Shown piece by piece: positions 47,841 through 61,320 of a stretch of DNA of 64,000 bases (positions are counted from its first letter, which is position 1; each line of letters opens with the position of its first letter). The stretch spans positions 1,488,758 to 1,552,757 of the forward strand of contig JANPWX010000204.1 of NCBI GenBank assembly GCA_024734555.1. The letters run 5' to 3'. Position numbers and translations under genes: made by a program. The DNA comes from Trochalopteron elliotii (lineage: Eukaryota > Chordata > Aves > Passeriformes > Leiothrichidae). A model generated the notes under the pieces. That model had not been told where the DNA came from and ran no database searches. It was given only the letters and a program-made list of their open reading frames with translations.

Positions 47841-50268
47841 GTAACAAAGCATTGCCCCTAAAATATCTCTGCTATCTACCACTGGAAGTAAAGATATAAC
47901 TGATTAATGGTTGGAAATAGGCATCAGTGAGATTCAACTGCATTAATTAAGATGAAATTCAGAGAGCCTTGGTAGATAAAATCATTGCAGCAGTCTCAGG
48001 GAGGCAGTATAATCTCAATCACATGTATGTTTCAAATCAGAGGTGAGATACCTTTTTAAAAGCATGTTGTATCTTAGCCATAAATTATTGTGCCTGGGAA
48101 AGGAATTGTTGAGTGGATCAAACAGTTTATGCTGGGCACCTTCTGACATCCCTTGCCACTGTGGCCCTGTCTAGGGACACATGCTGGCAAGGTAGCCTTT
48201 TGTTAGTATTTTGTCTTAAGATAGTATCAGCAATATCACAGTTTTCTTACTCACAGTGGGTTGTGTTATGCTTATCAATCTAATTCTAACGACTAAAAAA
48301 TGAAATTATAGTGGATAAAAGCAAATAAAAGTGTCATATTTTAATATCAGATGATGATCCAATATTTTCTTTGTGATTTCAGAACTACTTTTTTCACAGA
48401 GGATTTCAGAAATTAGATAAACTTTAATTTCCTTATAACAAGGTCCGCATTGTTGCCTTAAGAAGAAAATGGGAATTTTATGTCTAATAAGGTTTCTCTG
48501 TAGCATATCTGCTGAATGAGGCATCAGGATAAGCAAACAGATGGTAGGAGACTTGTTGATTTTACCATTATATATTTGTGCAAGATGGAGAATGGGAGAG
48601 CATCAAGATAGTACCCTTTTGAATTCACATAATTTTCTCTTGTTGTGTCTTAGCCACTTGCCTAATCCACTAGCTTACTTATGTCCCTCTTTCTTGAAGA
48701 GATCACTGAGTCTGTCTCTCTACAGCTTTTCTAGAGCATGAGTATCTCTTCTGCTTGGCCTTCTTAAACTCCTACTTATGCACACACAGAGGTACAGAAG
48801 GAGATAAATTGCCTTCCCTGCTGACACAGAAGCCTCCACCTCTGTAACTCACCATGATCAGAGATAGGAGTACCCACCAAGTCAGCATGCTCCGGCTTAG
48901 TGGCTCATACCCAACCCTTCCAGTTGTCCAGGTTGCTTTTATTGAATTCTCCAGCTAAGATCTAAAGTCACTTACAGAAAATGGTGACTAATTTTGAAAG
49001 GTTGGATATGACTATGAAACTGAGTTGAAAGGATGAGCACAGATTGATGTCTAGGATAACCCAGAAACCCTATCCAAGCATTTTATTTAAGGTAAGGGGA
49101 CAAGAAATGAGAAGGAGACTGGTAGCTTCAAAAATTAGATGTGATGCTAAGAAGTCTACCCTACATGCATTATTTGTGAATACCAGACATTTCCACCCTG
49201 GGAAAACATCATAAGTGGTCTGGATAAGCTCCAGGCCTTTTTCTTGCAGGACTTAACCTGTTCAAGGTGGACACTGGAGTCAAATGTTGTATCCAATTTT
49301 TGCCCCTTCTGTATTAGAACTAGGACACGATACTCACTGATCACTGACAAAAAATAGAGTAATTAAAATTTTAAAAATCTGTATCATCAACCTCTGTTAT
49401 GATAGAAAAGTCTGCTATGGTATGCACCACATAGACATATACCTGCTCTTCACAGTGTTCCTAGAACATAATTTACTTTTTAAGCAAAGATATTGGCTAA
49501 CATGTAGATGTGTTTATTGATCTTCATTCATCTCGGTTGCAAAAGCAGAATTTTTTATTCTCAAAATTATGTCTTATGTGGAAAGAGACTTCTGCTACAA
49601 TTACTTAAGTACTTCATAATAAGCACCAGAACAGTGTTAGTGTTCATCCTTTCTCTGCTACTAATACATTAAAGATACTGGATAAACAGGAAAATCTTCG
49701 AATACAATAAGAGTAAAAAAAATCCACCAGACCAGTGCTTGTCTTTTCCCCTGTAATACATGACAATTCTTGATACATTTTGAGGTGGAAGGGGACTTGG
49801 TGGTTTGGGGTTGTTTTTTTTTGGTGGGGGAGAGGTTATATTTTTGGGGCAGACCAGAGAAAAACAAAGATGTCTTAACAGGGACTCAGTACTTTTGTGG
49901 ATCATTTAAAAGACATTGGTCAGGGTAACACACTCTGTCCATTGCTGTCTGGAAGATATGCGAGCATGGCACACACTCTACAGAATGTTATCTCTAAGCT
50001 GATATTTGTAATGATAACACACTGATGTTCAAATTACACTGTGTTCTGGTTGCTGCCTTCTGTCTTGCCCTTTCTTACAAGCAGTCTAGAGGTAGGACTT
50101 TCATATGCATTTGTAAAGAGTCTATAGCTGGAAACATTAATAAGAGCTATCACTTAGGAGCAGTTACTTACACTGTGTTTAATCTCTAATGGATTCTTTT
50201 AAATATTTACAGTATAACAGTTGTCATACCAAATGCTGGACATTACTGGCAACTTCCAAGCAGTCAAA

Positions 50269-50315
50269 AGGAGAGGAGAGGAGAGGAGAGGAGAGGAGGG
50301 GAGAGGAGAGGAGAG
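50269..50315 (+). repeat. (GGAGA)n purine pentamer array, truncated by the gap
   Basis: There are about nine near-perfect GGAGA units with one variant unit (GGGGA) before the N run. The array probably continues through the gap, because the first bases after it are AGGAGAA. It is all-purine on the plus strand, so it is prone to slippage and triplex or sequencing failure. Confidence 0.95.
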
Positions 50316-50701
50316 NNNNNNNNNNNNNNNNNNNNNNNNNNNNNNNNNNNNNNNNNNNNNNNNNNNNNNNNNNNNNNNNNNNNNNNNNNNNNNNNNNNNN
50401 NNNNNNNNNNNNNNNNNNNNNNNNNNNNNNNNNNNNNNNNNNNNNNNNNNNNNNNNNNNNNNNNNNNNNNNNNNNNNNNNNNNNNNNNNNNNNNNNNNNN
50501 NNNNNNNNNNNNNNNNNNNNNNNNNNNNNNNNNNNNNNNNNNNNNNNNNNNNNNNNNNNNNNNNNNNNNNNNNNNNNNNNNNNNNNNNNNNNNNNNNNNN
50601 NNNNNNNNNNNNNNNNNNNNNNNNNNNNNNNNNNNNNNNNNNNNNNNNNNNNNNNNNNNNNNNNNNNNNNNNNNNNNNNNNNNNNNNNNNNNNNNNNNNN
50701 N
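50316..50701. other. Assembly gap (386 N)
   Basis: An uninterrupted run of N lies in RSPO3 intron 1. Apparent open frames spanning it are meaningless. The left border is a purine pentamer array and the right border starts AGGAGAA, so the gap is probably an unresolved repeat. Confidence 0.99.
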
Positions 50702-51622
50702 AGGAGAACCTACTTGTTGCATTCTTCTGTGGAGTTTTAGTGAGACAGGTTCTGCATTGAGTAGCTTGGTGGCACTGAGCAAGAATGATCCAGAGGATTG
50801 TGCACACCCCAGCATCAAGTTATGATTCGGTCATGTAAAACTGCCTCTATTCTTGTTTATCTTGGGGGAAATGACTGTTTGACTGTTTGCTTTGCAGACA
50901 CTGAAGTAAATAAACTGTATGAAAGGCCAGTGGCTGTTACAAGAGGTGGAGGAGCTCCAAACTGTTTGGGAGTGTCAGGATACCACCTGCTGTTCTCTTG
51001 GACAATGTCTTGGCTGATAGATTTGAACCTGCAGTATTTCCCTGTTGTTGTGGCTTCTCGACACAGGTTGTTATGGACTTTAAAATAAATAAAGCTAGTA
51101 CTATGAGGCTGAAAGGAAGCCCTTGGTGGGCCTCATCCCCTCAGCCCCTGAAGTTACCTTGGCTCTGGTGAGAACAGGGTGTGTGGTGTGAAGCAGGTGT
51201 GGAGGAGGAACAAGAGAATGGGCAGCAGTAGGAGGCTGTGGCTATTGGGAGGGACCTATGTGCCAGCAGCTGCTGAGCAGCAGGTCACCCACCAGGCTAT
51301 TCAGCTGTGTCTAACAACTGGGGTCTTGGGCAGGCAAGAGGAGGGGATGGTGGCTGCATCACTGTTTTACAGCTGGCAAAAGTGCTGGTACATGGGAGGG
51401 GGCCTGAGACACAAGGCACTTGTGTGTCCCGCTATCCCCTACTGTGACACAGCAGGTCTGTACTTACACAAAAAGGCACCAAAGATTGTTGTCTTTCCTT
51501 GGAAAAATTTCCATTGACTTCAAAATGAGAGCCTTGCGTGAATAAGAACCTATGAATTTACCCAGATCTATAAGTTTTCTGTAGCATTTGCTATTGTAAA
51601 GGCCTGTCCTCATTTTGAGACG

Positions 51623-51650
51623 TGTGTGTGTCTCTTGTGTGTGTGTGTAT
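51623..51650 (+). repeat. Interrupted (GT)n
   Basis: GT dinucleotide runs are broken by TCTCTT. A short microsatellite in intron 1. Confidence 0.85.
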
Positions 51651-52339
51651 GAATGCATGTGTGAGAGGGAGAGAACTCTCACTGCCTACAACTGTTCTGC
51701 CAAGATAAACTTTGGAGCATTTTATAAATTAACTCTGCTCTATGTGTTTATTTTTCTTTTGGAGATTCTAAAAAGAGACTGTTCAACCCATCTTATTAGG
51801 GGCAGCACATTTTTTTAAAGAGAAAAATAAGTTCCGACTCTGCACTGGAAAGTATTTGCTATTTTCAGTGAAAAGTATTCTTTCCTTCTGACCTGGCATA
51901 TTAGATAAGATTTATATTTCTGACCTGACATTAGGTAGTTAAGATTTATTCTTCTATATTAACTTTACTGAGCTTGCAAGCTATTCATTTACAGCATAGG
52001 GAATATATTTATGGCAGAAGCAAAGAAAGTTCACTACAAAGTAGTAAAATATGTTATTAGGAGTGTCCCATAGACTGATGAAAATTTTGAGTACCCTTGC
52101 AGCTGGCTCCCTTCTGACTCCTTTTTCCTTCTTTGTTATTTCAACTTTAAAACTTGAATTTGAAGTCTGTTTCAATGGCAAATAACTTAAAAGAGTCCAG
52201 ATGATTCTAATATATCCACATTCATGTACATACATTTATGCTGTGATTGAGAGGTGTGGGGAAGGGGATAACAAGTGACTTGAATTCTCTCCGTGTTCTG
52301 CTGGCAATGACCCAGGCATAAGTAACATTGGACCGCGCT

Positions 52340-52420
52340 CTCCTGCCAGTATAAATCAGGAGGAACTCCGCTGGGGTATAAAGCTGGTGTGTGAGTGAGC
52401 GCTGAATCAGATCTGGAGCT
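52340..52420 (+). repeat. Degenerate ancient palindromic repeat
   Basis: The ordered words TATAAATCAGGAGGAACTCC, GGTATAAAGCTGGTGT, GTGAG and GAATCAGATCTGG resemble a repeat motif chain that I recall as common in reptile and bird genomes. The family name is not known to me with certainty. Confidence 0.4.
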
Positions 52421-52549
52421 TTTCTCTATCCAAAGGTGTGGACCCAGGCAATCCGTTAATGTCCAATTGACTTTAAGAGGGGAACCGCAGACTATGATGG
52501 AAACCTGGAAGCACTTCAAGACTCTATAGGCAGAAGGTTGGAAAGTTAG

Positions 52550-52615
52550 AGCCCTCCTATTGAAATCAGTAGCAAAACCTCCCATTAACTTCAACAGGAA
52601 AAGAATCAGGTCCTA
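52550..52615 (+). repeat. Degenerate ancient palindromic repeat
   Basis: TATTGAAATCAGTAGCAAAA, CTCCCATTAACTTCAACAGG and GAATCAGGTCCT occur in order. This matches a recalled consensus built around CATTGACTTCAATGGGAG and GATCAGGCCC. It lies about 130 bases from a related remnant. Confidence 0.4.
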
Positions 52616-53394
52616 GAAATGTCTGGAAGTCAGAGAATTGCATGGCTCAAGAAAAAGGTAATAGGAGCTGATGACTTGCACCAATAAATCACCAACACAA
52701 ACCTGGCCATGCTTGGTTTAGACTCAAAATTGCTTTCATCTGATGTTTGAAACTTTTTCATTGTAAAACCTTAAAGAAGAACTGGCAGCTGAGAGAGCTG
52801 TCTGAACACGAGGCCAACGGCTGGACAGGGCGTGGTGCCTCCTCTGCCTCTGCATCATCGGAGGGAGTCCATCTTAAAGAGAAGCAACAAGCACTGGCCT
52901 GCCTGTAGAGACAGCAGTGCTTGCACTCTGCTGTGAACCAGAGAATTTTTATTTCAGAAACTGTCAGACTAACTCTGTAAATCCACTTAGACTGAATATA
53001 TTGGGGAAGGAAGATTATGGCTCCACAGCAAGCCAAGAGGAGGAGTAGATATTTCCATTTGTGGACATTATTAAACTCCTGTCACAAGAGAGAATAGAGA
53101 TGAGCAGAGCTTTGAGGAATTAAATGTATTGGAGAAAGGGCTTGGCATAGGGAAAGTTGGGACCATCAGGCATTACAAGGGCTGGGAATTGCTTACAGAG
53201 TGCAGTGAGCAGAGCTGCATATTGCAGTTCAGCTGAGGAACTCTGCTGCTCATCCTGTGTGACACAAGGCAGCTGAGGGGGAAGATTCTACTTCTGAACA
53301 AACTCCTATTTATAAGTTGTACTGAGTCGAGGCCAACTGCCCTGCCACACAACTTGAGTACCCCTGATAAAGCAGTGGGGAAAAGCACAACATT

Positions 53395-53422
53395 GGGGGG
53401 GGGGGGAGCTTTCCTCCCCCCC
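53395..53422. repeat. G12 and C7 runs forming a hairpin-like element
   Basis: Twelve G are followed by AGCTTTCCT and seven C. Flanking bases extend the pairing imperfectly (CATTG on the left, TCAATAT on the right). Confidence 0.85.
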
Positions 53423-56400
53423 TCAATATTTTTCCAAATAGTGCATTTTTTTCTGCTGGTCCCTAAAGGGGAGAGCAGTAGACAGACTGGATGCATAGTT
53501 TGGTATCTGTGCTTGGTCAAAGAGCCGTAGACTTGTTTGATGTCAGCTGACACATTCAGAATAATTCACCACTTTACAAACTCCACACTTCATATTCTTG
53601 TATTTGATAGACCTCAGGGCTACATTCTCTGTTAGTCAATGCAAACCTTCCTATCCTTCCTTATATCTGACATAGGCTCCAAGGATTCACATCTTTCTGT
53701 ATATGCAGAGACTCATGGCTTGTTTTTACAATCTGTCTCTGTAAATCAAAGAAGTTCTTCACTGCTTCTTTTCTCTCACCAAGAAACCCACTGCTATCAT
53801 CAAGTCATCACACTACAGCTCAAGGGTATCCTTTCTCTTTTCACCATTTCTCCCCAAAACCCTGGTGTCAGCAACATAAGTTGCAATAATTTGTAATTGA
53901 AAAGGAAAATTATGTTGAGGCATCGAAAGGCAAAATTATGTTGAGGAAGAAACTTGCTTGTAGACACAAACAAGGGAGTGAGGGTGAGAGAGCACAAAAA
54001 ACGTGTTTCTTTGGGGTGACACTAAGGAAAAACAGAAATTGCTAAGACTATGAGAAAATAAATATTAAAAAAATCGATTTGACAAAAGGCACATTATTGT
54101 ACATACTATATATTATATTGAATGTATGATCATGTGAATTCTGGTGTGTCTGTTCTGGTTCAATGCATTCACCTGCTAGTTCTCATTTCCAGTAGGCTTG
54201 GGCTGGATTCATATGTTGAATGGATTATGAGAAGGACATGGATCACACATGTATCAAATCTGGCAGGCTAATGGAGCTGATCTAGACTTATTACTTCCTC
54301 TATCACTTGCCACTTCAGAAAATGCAACATTTTGTGTCTATTCCTGTGCTCACTTATTTGGCTAGTCTGGTCTGGTGCATGTTCTCATTCTGTGAATTAC
54401 TTCAGGCACTACTTTGAGAGACAGTGCTCAGGCTCAATATCTGTAGGAAGAGAGGGAAGGCAAAGAAGGAAAATGCTCAGGAGTACACAGTGCTGGGCAG
54501 GGTGAATAAGTACACCATGGGGAAAGCCATATAAATATCTCTCCTACACCTCTAAGTGGCAAATCGCAGCTATTCTCTGACAAAATACAGTTGAATACCC
54601 TCATGTCCTGTACCAGCAACTCACAAAAAGAATTGCATTTCTGCTCCTTTTCTTGGTGATTGGCAACAAAAAGCTCCCACTTATCATGTTTTCTTAGTAG
54701 CCTGTATAAACATTTAGGCTGGGTTCTGTGCACATGCAAATTTTATGCTGGCAGGGCTCTGTGAGATATTTGCCTCCTGACATGAGTTGTAACTAGAAGC
54801 AGAATCAGTCCCTTAACCTTTGTGACATGTTTATTCTGCCTAAACCATCTCCCATCAAAAACAATAGAGGCTCTAATTGAAAACCTCGGGTTAGTATGGC
54901 ATGTGCCTTATGATCATGACATTGTTTTTGCTGTTATAAGAGAGGAATATTATCTTTCCTTGCACATGCACAGATGGAGTTACAGAAGTGAACCCATATG
55001 CACAGCCAACCCCAGGAACATTAACAGCAGTTCTGCTGCATTGTCACAGCGGCAAGGAAAGACTCTTTTTCACTGGCGCCACCAATTTTCCCTGCCCAGA
55101 GCATAACCTCTGGAGCATCATTTTCCTTCCAAGTGGCTAAGTAAAATTCCCAGTCTAGTGATATAAGTCATTTGAAAAGCAAGAAAGGTTTCAGAAACAA
55201 AAAAGGAAGGGCCCATATAACTTTCTGTTACAGTTTGAAACATGCCGAGCTCGTCAGAAAGAAAAGAGGATCCCCTAACAAGCTTCCCAGTCAATTTTTA
55301 TGTTGTTCTTTAATTTAGCATTTTGTTTAACCCACATAAAACTAATTATTTTGTTTTCCATGACCAAACACAAGATAAGAATAGTGGGAGAAGAGATGGA
55401 GTTTTCAGACAAACTAAAGAACTTCACCTGGAGTCAAAAACCTCTATCTATGAGGATATCAGCATGCATTTCACCTATATTTTAAGACAATCTCAAAGTG
55501 AAAATACTTTAATTCTTGCTTGTGTTGATGTGAACTTTTGTGTATGTATGGGAATGCATATATACAGACATAGATATTAATGTGTGGAGGAGAAGGGAGA
55601 GATGACGATGCGTGAGCATGAGTTTTTCCAATTCTAGGACAACAGCTGTGGGGTCAGGGTTTTCCAGGCAATTAACTATATAAGTCAGAGAATGTTTCTG
55701 TAGGAGTCAAGGGAGATGGAAGATTCTACTTCTGAATAAACTCTCTTACATGCAGTGCTGCAATTTCTGTGACTGATCTCTTTTGAACAGGATGTGTCCA
55801 AGGTCTCTGCATACTTCCAGATGAAAAACACAGGCCCTTTTTCCTGTTCCCAGAAGTAACCACAGCCAATCATGGAACCTAAAGGCTAAAGACTAAAAGA
55901 CTCAACCAGCAAGTTTCATAGATGAATAACTTACTTTTCAAGAAATTATGCAAGGCTTCAGAAAGGATTTTGGATTGACTTTCATAATCCTTGGTGGTCT
56001 TTTAGTGGTAGCTATGGTTAGAATCCTCCTCTCTCACATAATCAAGAAAGTATGGTAATGCAAGAGAAGACTATTCTTTTGATTAACCTATTTTATCCAG
56101 ACTCAGGTGTGATTTATCCTGAGGAGAAATGAACTTCTCTGCTCATTGGGTAGCTGGAAATGATGTGACTTCAGAAGGAGGTGAATAGCAGCTTGTCCTC
56201 GTCTTGAAAGGGTACAGTTCACAGTTTCTTTTGTGACCAGCCAGATCCTGGCAACGAGTATTAAGATTCCCCCACTCAGTGCTTCTAACCTCCATAAGGC
56301 TTGGGAAGACTTGTGTTTAGCAGAGTATCCAGGTACAATATATAGATACCTCATAAAGGAAAGCCTGTTTAAAACTTCCTCAATAATTTTCACCTTCATA

Positions 56401-57097
56401 GAATGATTGAGACTACACAACCATTATATATGTGTCACTGCTTGTTAGATATACTGAACTCGGAGTTAGTAATGTGGCAACTTACTTGTTCTAAGACATG
56501 TTTGAAGGAAGCTGGGGCTTTAAAGCATGATTAGTATCTTAGTTAATCACTCAGATGAAAGAACATGATAGCCAGTCATGGAAGAGACTAAACACTTTCA
56601 AATTGTATTGATTTTGTAGGTTTTAGCAGAAATAAATTATGCCAAATGAGAAAACGCAATATTTTTGTCCACAAGCTGTCTAGGGCAACTTGTTTTTTAT
56701 GTTTATCTGTTCCTCAAAATGACTTTGGTCTATTCTTCAGAAATAATATATGACCTAAGCAGTGATGAGGACGTCCTTTTGCTGACAGTCACTTGAAATT
56801 GAATCCTACTGGCAGATTTTTACACATCTGAAACTTCTCTTGCATTGGTAGCTTAAAAAACATATTTAAATAGTTTCATTCCTGAAGTCAGGGCCTTGAT
56901 CTTAAAAATACTTGTCTAGGACATAGCACAGCTTATAAATTCCACACTCTCATACAGAATTCTACTTTCCCTTTTAATACGCCCTCAATGCTGAAACTTG
57001 TCAATTGCCCAACTTTTCATAAAACATAAACACAAGAGACAAATGTGTGATTTTCATTTTGGACTGCAAAACAGAAACTGTTTTGGTTTCTTTTCTG

Positions 57098-57121
57098 TTT
57101 TTTTTTTTTTTTTTTTTTTTT
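57098..57121 (+). repeat. Poly-T tract, 24 bases
   Basis: A pure T run in intron 1. The 9-base word TGCAAAACA occurs on both sides (57,065-57,073 and 57,121-57,129). Confidence 0.95.
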
Positions 57122-60100
57122 GCAAAACACAAAATCATGTCATTTATTTGCCTTCCAGGCCTTCAGGATCTTGTCTATTAGACATCAGCAACCAGTGTGC
57201 CCAGCACAAGGCAGTCTCATTTCAGCTGGTTATTTTTAGTTCTGTGTCATACTAAAGCTTTCTGGAATCTTCATCCATCCCCATGTGTTTGCGAAATACT
57301 TGCACTTAGCATCTTCTGACTCCCATGTTGAATAAATAGCCTTTGCTCCCACTCTTCTATTTTGGAGATTTTGGAGGGCCAGTTCTTCACTCGGCAGTAA
57401 CATCAAGTAAAATAACACCAGCAACTCATTATTCAGTAGCATAGAAAAAAGTGAAATTAATTATGAACATTCTAGGAAAAGGAAACAAGGTTATGAAACA
57501 CTTGCTGACACTGGTTTGTGTAATCTTCATGAATAAGCAACTCAATAATGCTGGGCAAGTGTGCGTGGGAGGCTCACTCTGGAGAAACTGGCTGTTTTCC
57601 TCTCTCTGACCAGTGGAGCTGTTATGATAAAAAATGTTGTTGCTAAAGAAACCTGTAATAAATCCTAATGGGAGTATTGCATGTGCTGATAACATACATA
57701 AACTTTGTAAACATATTGAAGTGTCAGGTTTTAGTAGCTCTGGTTCATGTGGATATTCATTAAAGTTTTTCAAGGAATTCAACAGAAATCTTGTTCCACC
57801 AGCTAGTTGCTCCTACGATTCTGGTTCATGTGAGAACCTTGTCTTCCTTCCCCTTGAAACAGAGCCTCGCCCTGTAGGAAAGCTGAGTTAAAATATCCCC
57901 AGCCCTACCTCTGCTGTGGCTTCCCATGAAAACATTATCACCAGTGAAGCTATGTACCCAGGGAGTTATTTGGGGACAAGTGGGGTGGATGAGCTGGTGC
58001 TTGGCAGAGGATTTACGCTGTTCCAAACATCCCTATTTTTTGTCATGATGTACTCCATTGACATCTCCATCGAAGTACAGCTGGTAGCTCTGAGCAAGGT
58101 ATTTCAGTTGCCTTTTAGTAGGTGAGAGGTGTTGCGTGCCCACAAAAGGGACAAAATCCAGCACGCTGAACAAAGGAGACTTAACCTGGCCTGAAAAGAT
58201 GAGGTCAGAAACTGCATCAAATCCTGGATGTCCAGGGAATTTAGGTGCTCTGGCACTACTACACAGCCCTGCAAACCAGTACATTCTTTAATAAAAGAAA
58301 GGAGAATTCGCTCTTTTCTTCTGAAACACACCAAGAAGGGAGCAGCAGCCTTGCTGCCCCTTAACGTATCCAAAAGCTTAGCTGCTAAAACATTTGGCCA
58401 GGAACTGAAAATCTAAGCTAAATTAATTCTTCCATATAGCATGACTCTAGCCTATCTGTATTGATATGCTCTAATAAACTGATGCTTTCACCTGGATTTG
58501 CATGTAATCTCAGATCGCTGCTCACACTGATTTTAGTTTGCACAGGAAAGGCAAGGGCTTGAGGGATGTGTATGGAGCAGGAATGCCTGTGACTTTATCC
58601 CAATGTCAGTAAGCATTCATCTGCAATATTATGTGCTCTGTGTGGAGGAACTTGGCATTGATATATTTATTGTTTGTCATTATTTTTTCACTGCATTTTT
58701 TTAACACAGGGTTTCTTTAAGAGAAAGTCTCAAAGTCTCTGCATGAAGGGACCTGAGCTCAGATAGATGCTCAATGCCAGTAAGATGAAACATCACGCTA
58801 GAAATGACAGAGCATCTGAGAAATGTCCACGTGTCAAGGGTGAGGTGGAAATTTAACATTATTGAAGGTGCGGGACTCATATTTAAATCCTGTCCCAGAC
58901 ACACCTTAGGCACCTTGTGTCCTGTTCTTGGATGTGAGCCTTTCTGTGTTTGGCCTTGCACTTTACAGGAAGCCACAGGAATCACACATCGTTACTATAC
59001 CAACATCTATCAATGACCTCCTGTTTCATTTTACAGTGCCCCAAAATCTTCTTTACCCTGTAGAAAATATTAAATGTCTGAAATCCCATCTAGGACTTTG
59101 CAATTTTAAACATGAAACCTGTCAGGACGTAATACTGAGACACATTAAGAAGTTTGAAAGGATAAAGTTTATAGCAGCACTACGAGAACTTGGTGTAAAC
59201 CTGTGGTTTGGGGTTTTACTTTTATTTAAAAGGACTACTATAAGCATTCCTTTATGTTCTTCCTCCCAGTTATCCTGTTGTGTGGAGCCAAAATATCAAT
59301 GCAAGACTGGGGTGCTGCTTCAGGCTGGCAGGAGCTCAGTGCTACTGCCACAGCCAAAGGCTCTCCGGGTTCAGCTCTGGTCCCCATAGGTGAGTTCTTG
59401 CCTTGGAGCACTGGAGCAAGATGTGTTTTGTGGCTTCTTTACTTCAGTGGCTGCTATGTTTGATCACAGGAGTAAGTGACACTAACATTTTAAAATGTAA
59501 GGTCGATAGCTCATAATCTAGAAACTGAAACACACAAAAATGTTTATTACTCAGCTGTCATACAACCGTAGTACAATTGTTCCTCAAGTAGCATTGCTCA
59601 TTGCACTGCTCTGTACTAGCAACAAAAATAAGGTTAAAATACTCATTAATAAAATCTGTTAGATTTTATTATGACAAAACATCTAATTGTAATCATTCTG
59701 CTGTCGCCAAAAACTCAGTTATTCGATTATTTATAAAAAAGTTGGAACTCTCGTTTTGGTTTTGTTTTTTTTTTTTTTTTGAGAGCCATAGCACGTTTTG
59801 CATGAATAAATGTTCTCTGAGTACTTTTTTCTGAAGCATTGTTTGTGGTAATAGCAGACAGACAGACTTTTGTATAAAAACGTACATGGTTTCAGCTGCC
59901 TTTTGTCACCTGATAAGACTGCTTTGTTCAAAATTATTTTGGTAAAAAAACTGGCAATGTGATTTTGAGTAGTTCAGACTCCAAAATTAGAAGTGAGACA
60001 AAAATATTTTTTATGAGCTTTTATATCTCTTCCACCAAACTTTTGCAACTTCTAATTTAATTTTGAGCAAAAGGGACAATTCACTGCAGGGGAAAAATCG

Positions 60101-60699
60101 TTCTTAAGAACATCCATAATTTTAATGGAGGAGTGTTGCTAGTAGTCACTGTCTATAAATGATTGAGTATGAAATGACAGACAGCTTGCTAATGTTAGCA
60201 ATAAAGTACAGTGGTCAAGCCAGCACACTTGCTTGGCAAACCAGAAAGCAAAATGAGCATGCTAAGCAAGAAAAAATGAGTGAGTCTGATTTTTGAGTTC
60301 TAGTTCAGATTTTATCAGGTATAACTTCCATTGTCTCCAGTGAAAAATTTATGGCAAAAAGAAACAGCAGAATGGGAATTGGCAAAGGCTTGGTACATTA
60401 AGGGCAAAGCTCAAAAGAAGAAATGAGTCTCAGTTAACTTGTTTGGTTTCAGTTGACTTAATAGGGGGAAGTAGTAAAATAGTTGTACTTTTCATATGAT
60501 TAAGAAAGAGGCTGCCTCCCAAGCAGCTAAGTACCATAGTTTTGAAAGGTAAGACACATTGTTTTATCCTCTTTAGGGGTTGTACATATTTAAATCATGC
60601 AATTTTCCAAGTATTTTAGTATGGGATTTCTTCCAAGCTCAAAATGTATCCTGAGGTCCTGCGGAAAAAGTCCATTCCAGATCCAGCATAGTCCATAAG

Positions 60700-60745
60700 A
60701 CTTTCTCCACTGAAAGCAAAGGGAGCAGGTTCAAGCTCTAAAACC
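60700..60745 (+). repeat. Degenerate ancient palindromic repeat remnant
   Basis: TCTCCACTGAAAGCAAAGGG followed by AGCAGGTTCAAGCTCTAAAA resembles the same family in order. Confidence 0.3.
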
Positions 60746-61303
60746 ATCTCACTAATAATAGCAATATTTTATTCTGTTGGCACAGAGAAATAGGACTTTT
60801 CACATATTTTCAGGTATACCATCCTACATCAATGTCTGAGAATTTGTAGTAATGTGTATTTAAATGTGTATTTAAACATGAATTTTATATAGTATAAGAA
60901 ATGTTTCCAGAAGGTCATAGAAAAAAAATTGAAATTATAACCCTTTCAGATGTCAGGTATGAAATGGGAACTGCTCAGTAATGTCCTCTAGTCTCCTGGG
61001 ATAACAACACTTATCATTCCACATATGCTGGTATAATCAGGCACAGATTTACACACATATAGAGTTATTAAAAAAAAATAACAACACAAGCAGTCTATTC
61101 CTATCATGCTTCTAAAGATTTCAGCTATTGGTAGTGATTTTCTGATATTTAATTTTTTAAGATATCACTACAGTGAGATATGTTCACAGTTTATGACAAC
61201 ACAATGGAACGGCTTCTGCTTCCAATGACTGCAATAGGAATTTTACCATCTATTTTTACATGGACAGATTCTCATCCAAAAAATGAGAAATATAGTTTCA
61301 TTG

Positions 61304-61320
61304 AAAAAAAAAAAAAAAAA
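61304..61320 (+). repeat. Poly-A tract, 17 bases
   Basis: A pure A run in RSPO3 intron 1. Confidence 0.95.

Noticed and set aside
50189..50818. Four long frames across the N run
   Set aside because: Most of each frame is N, so they are artefacts of the gap.
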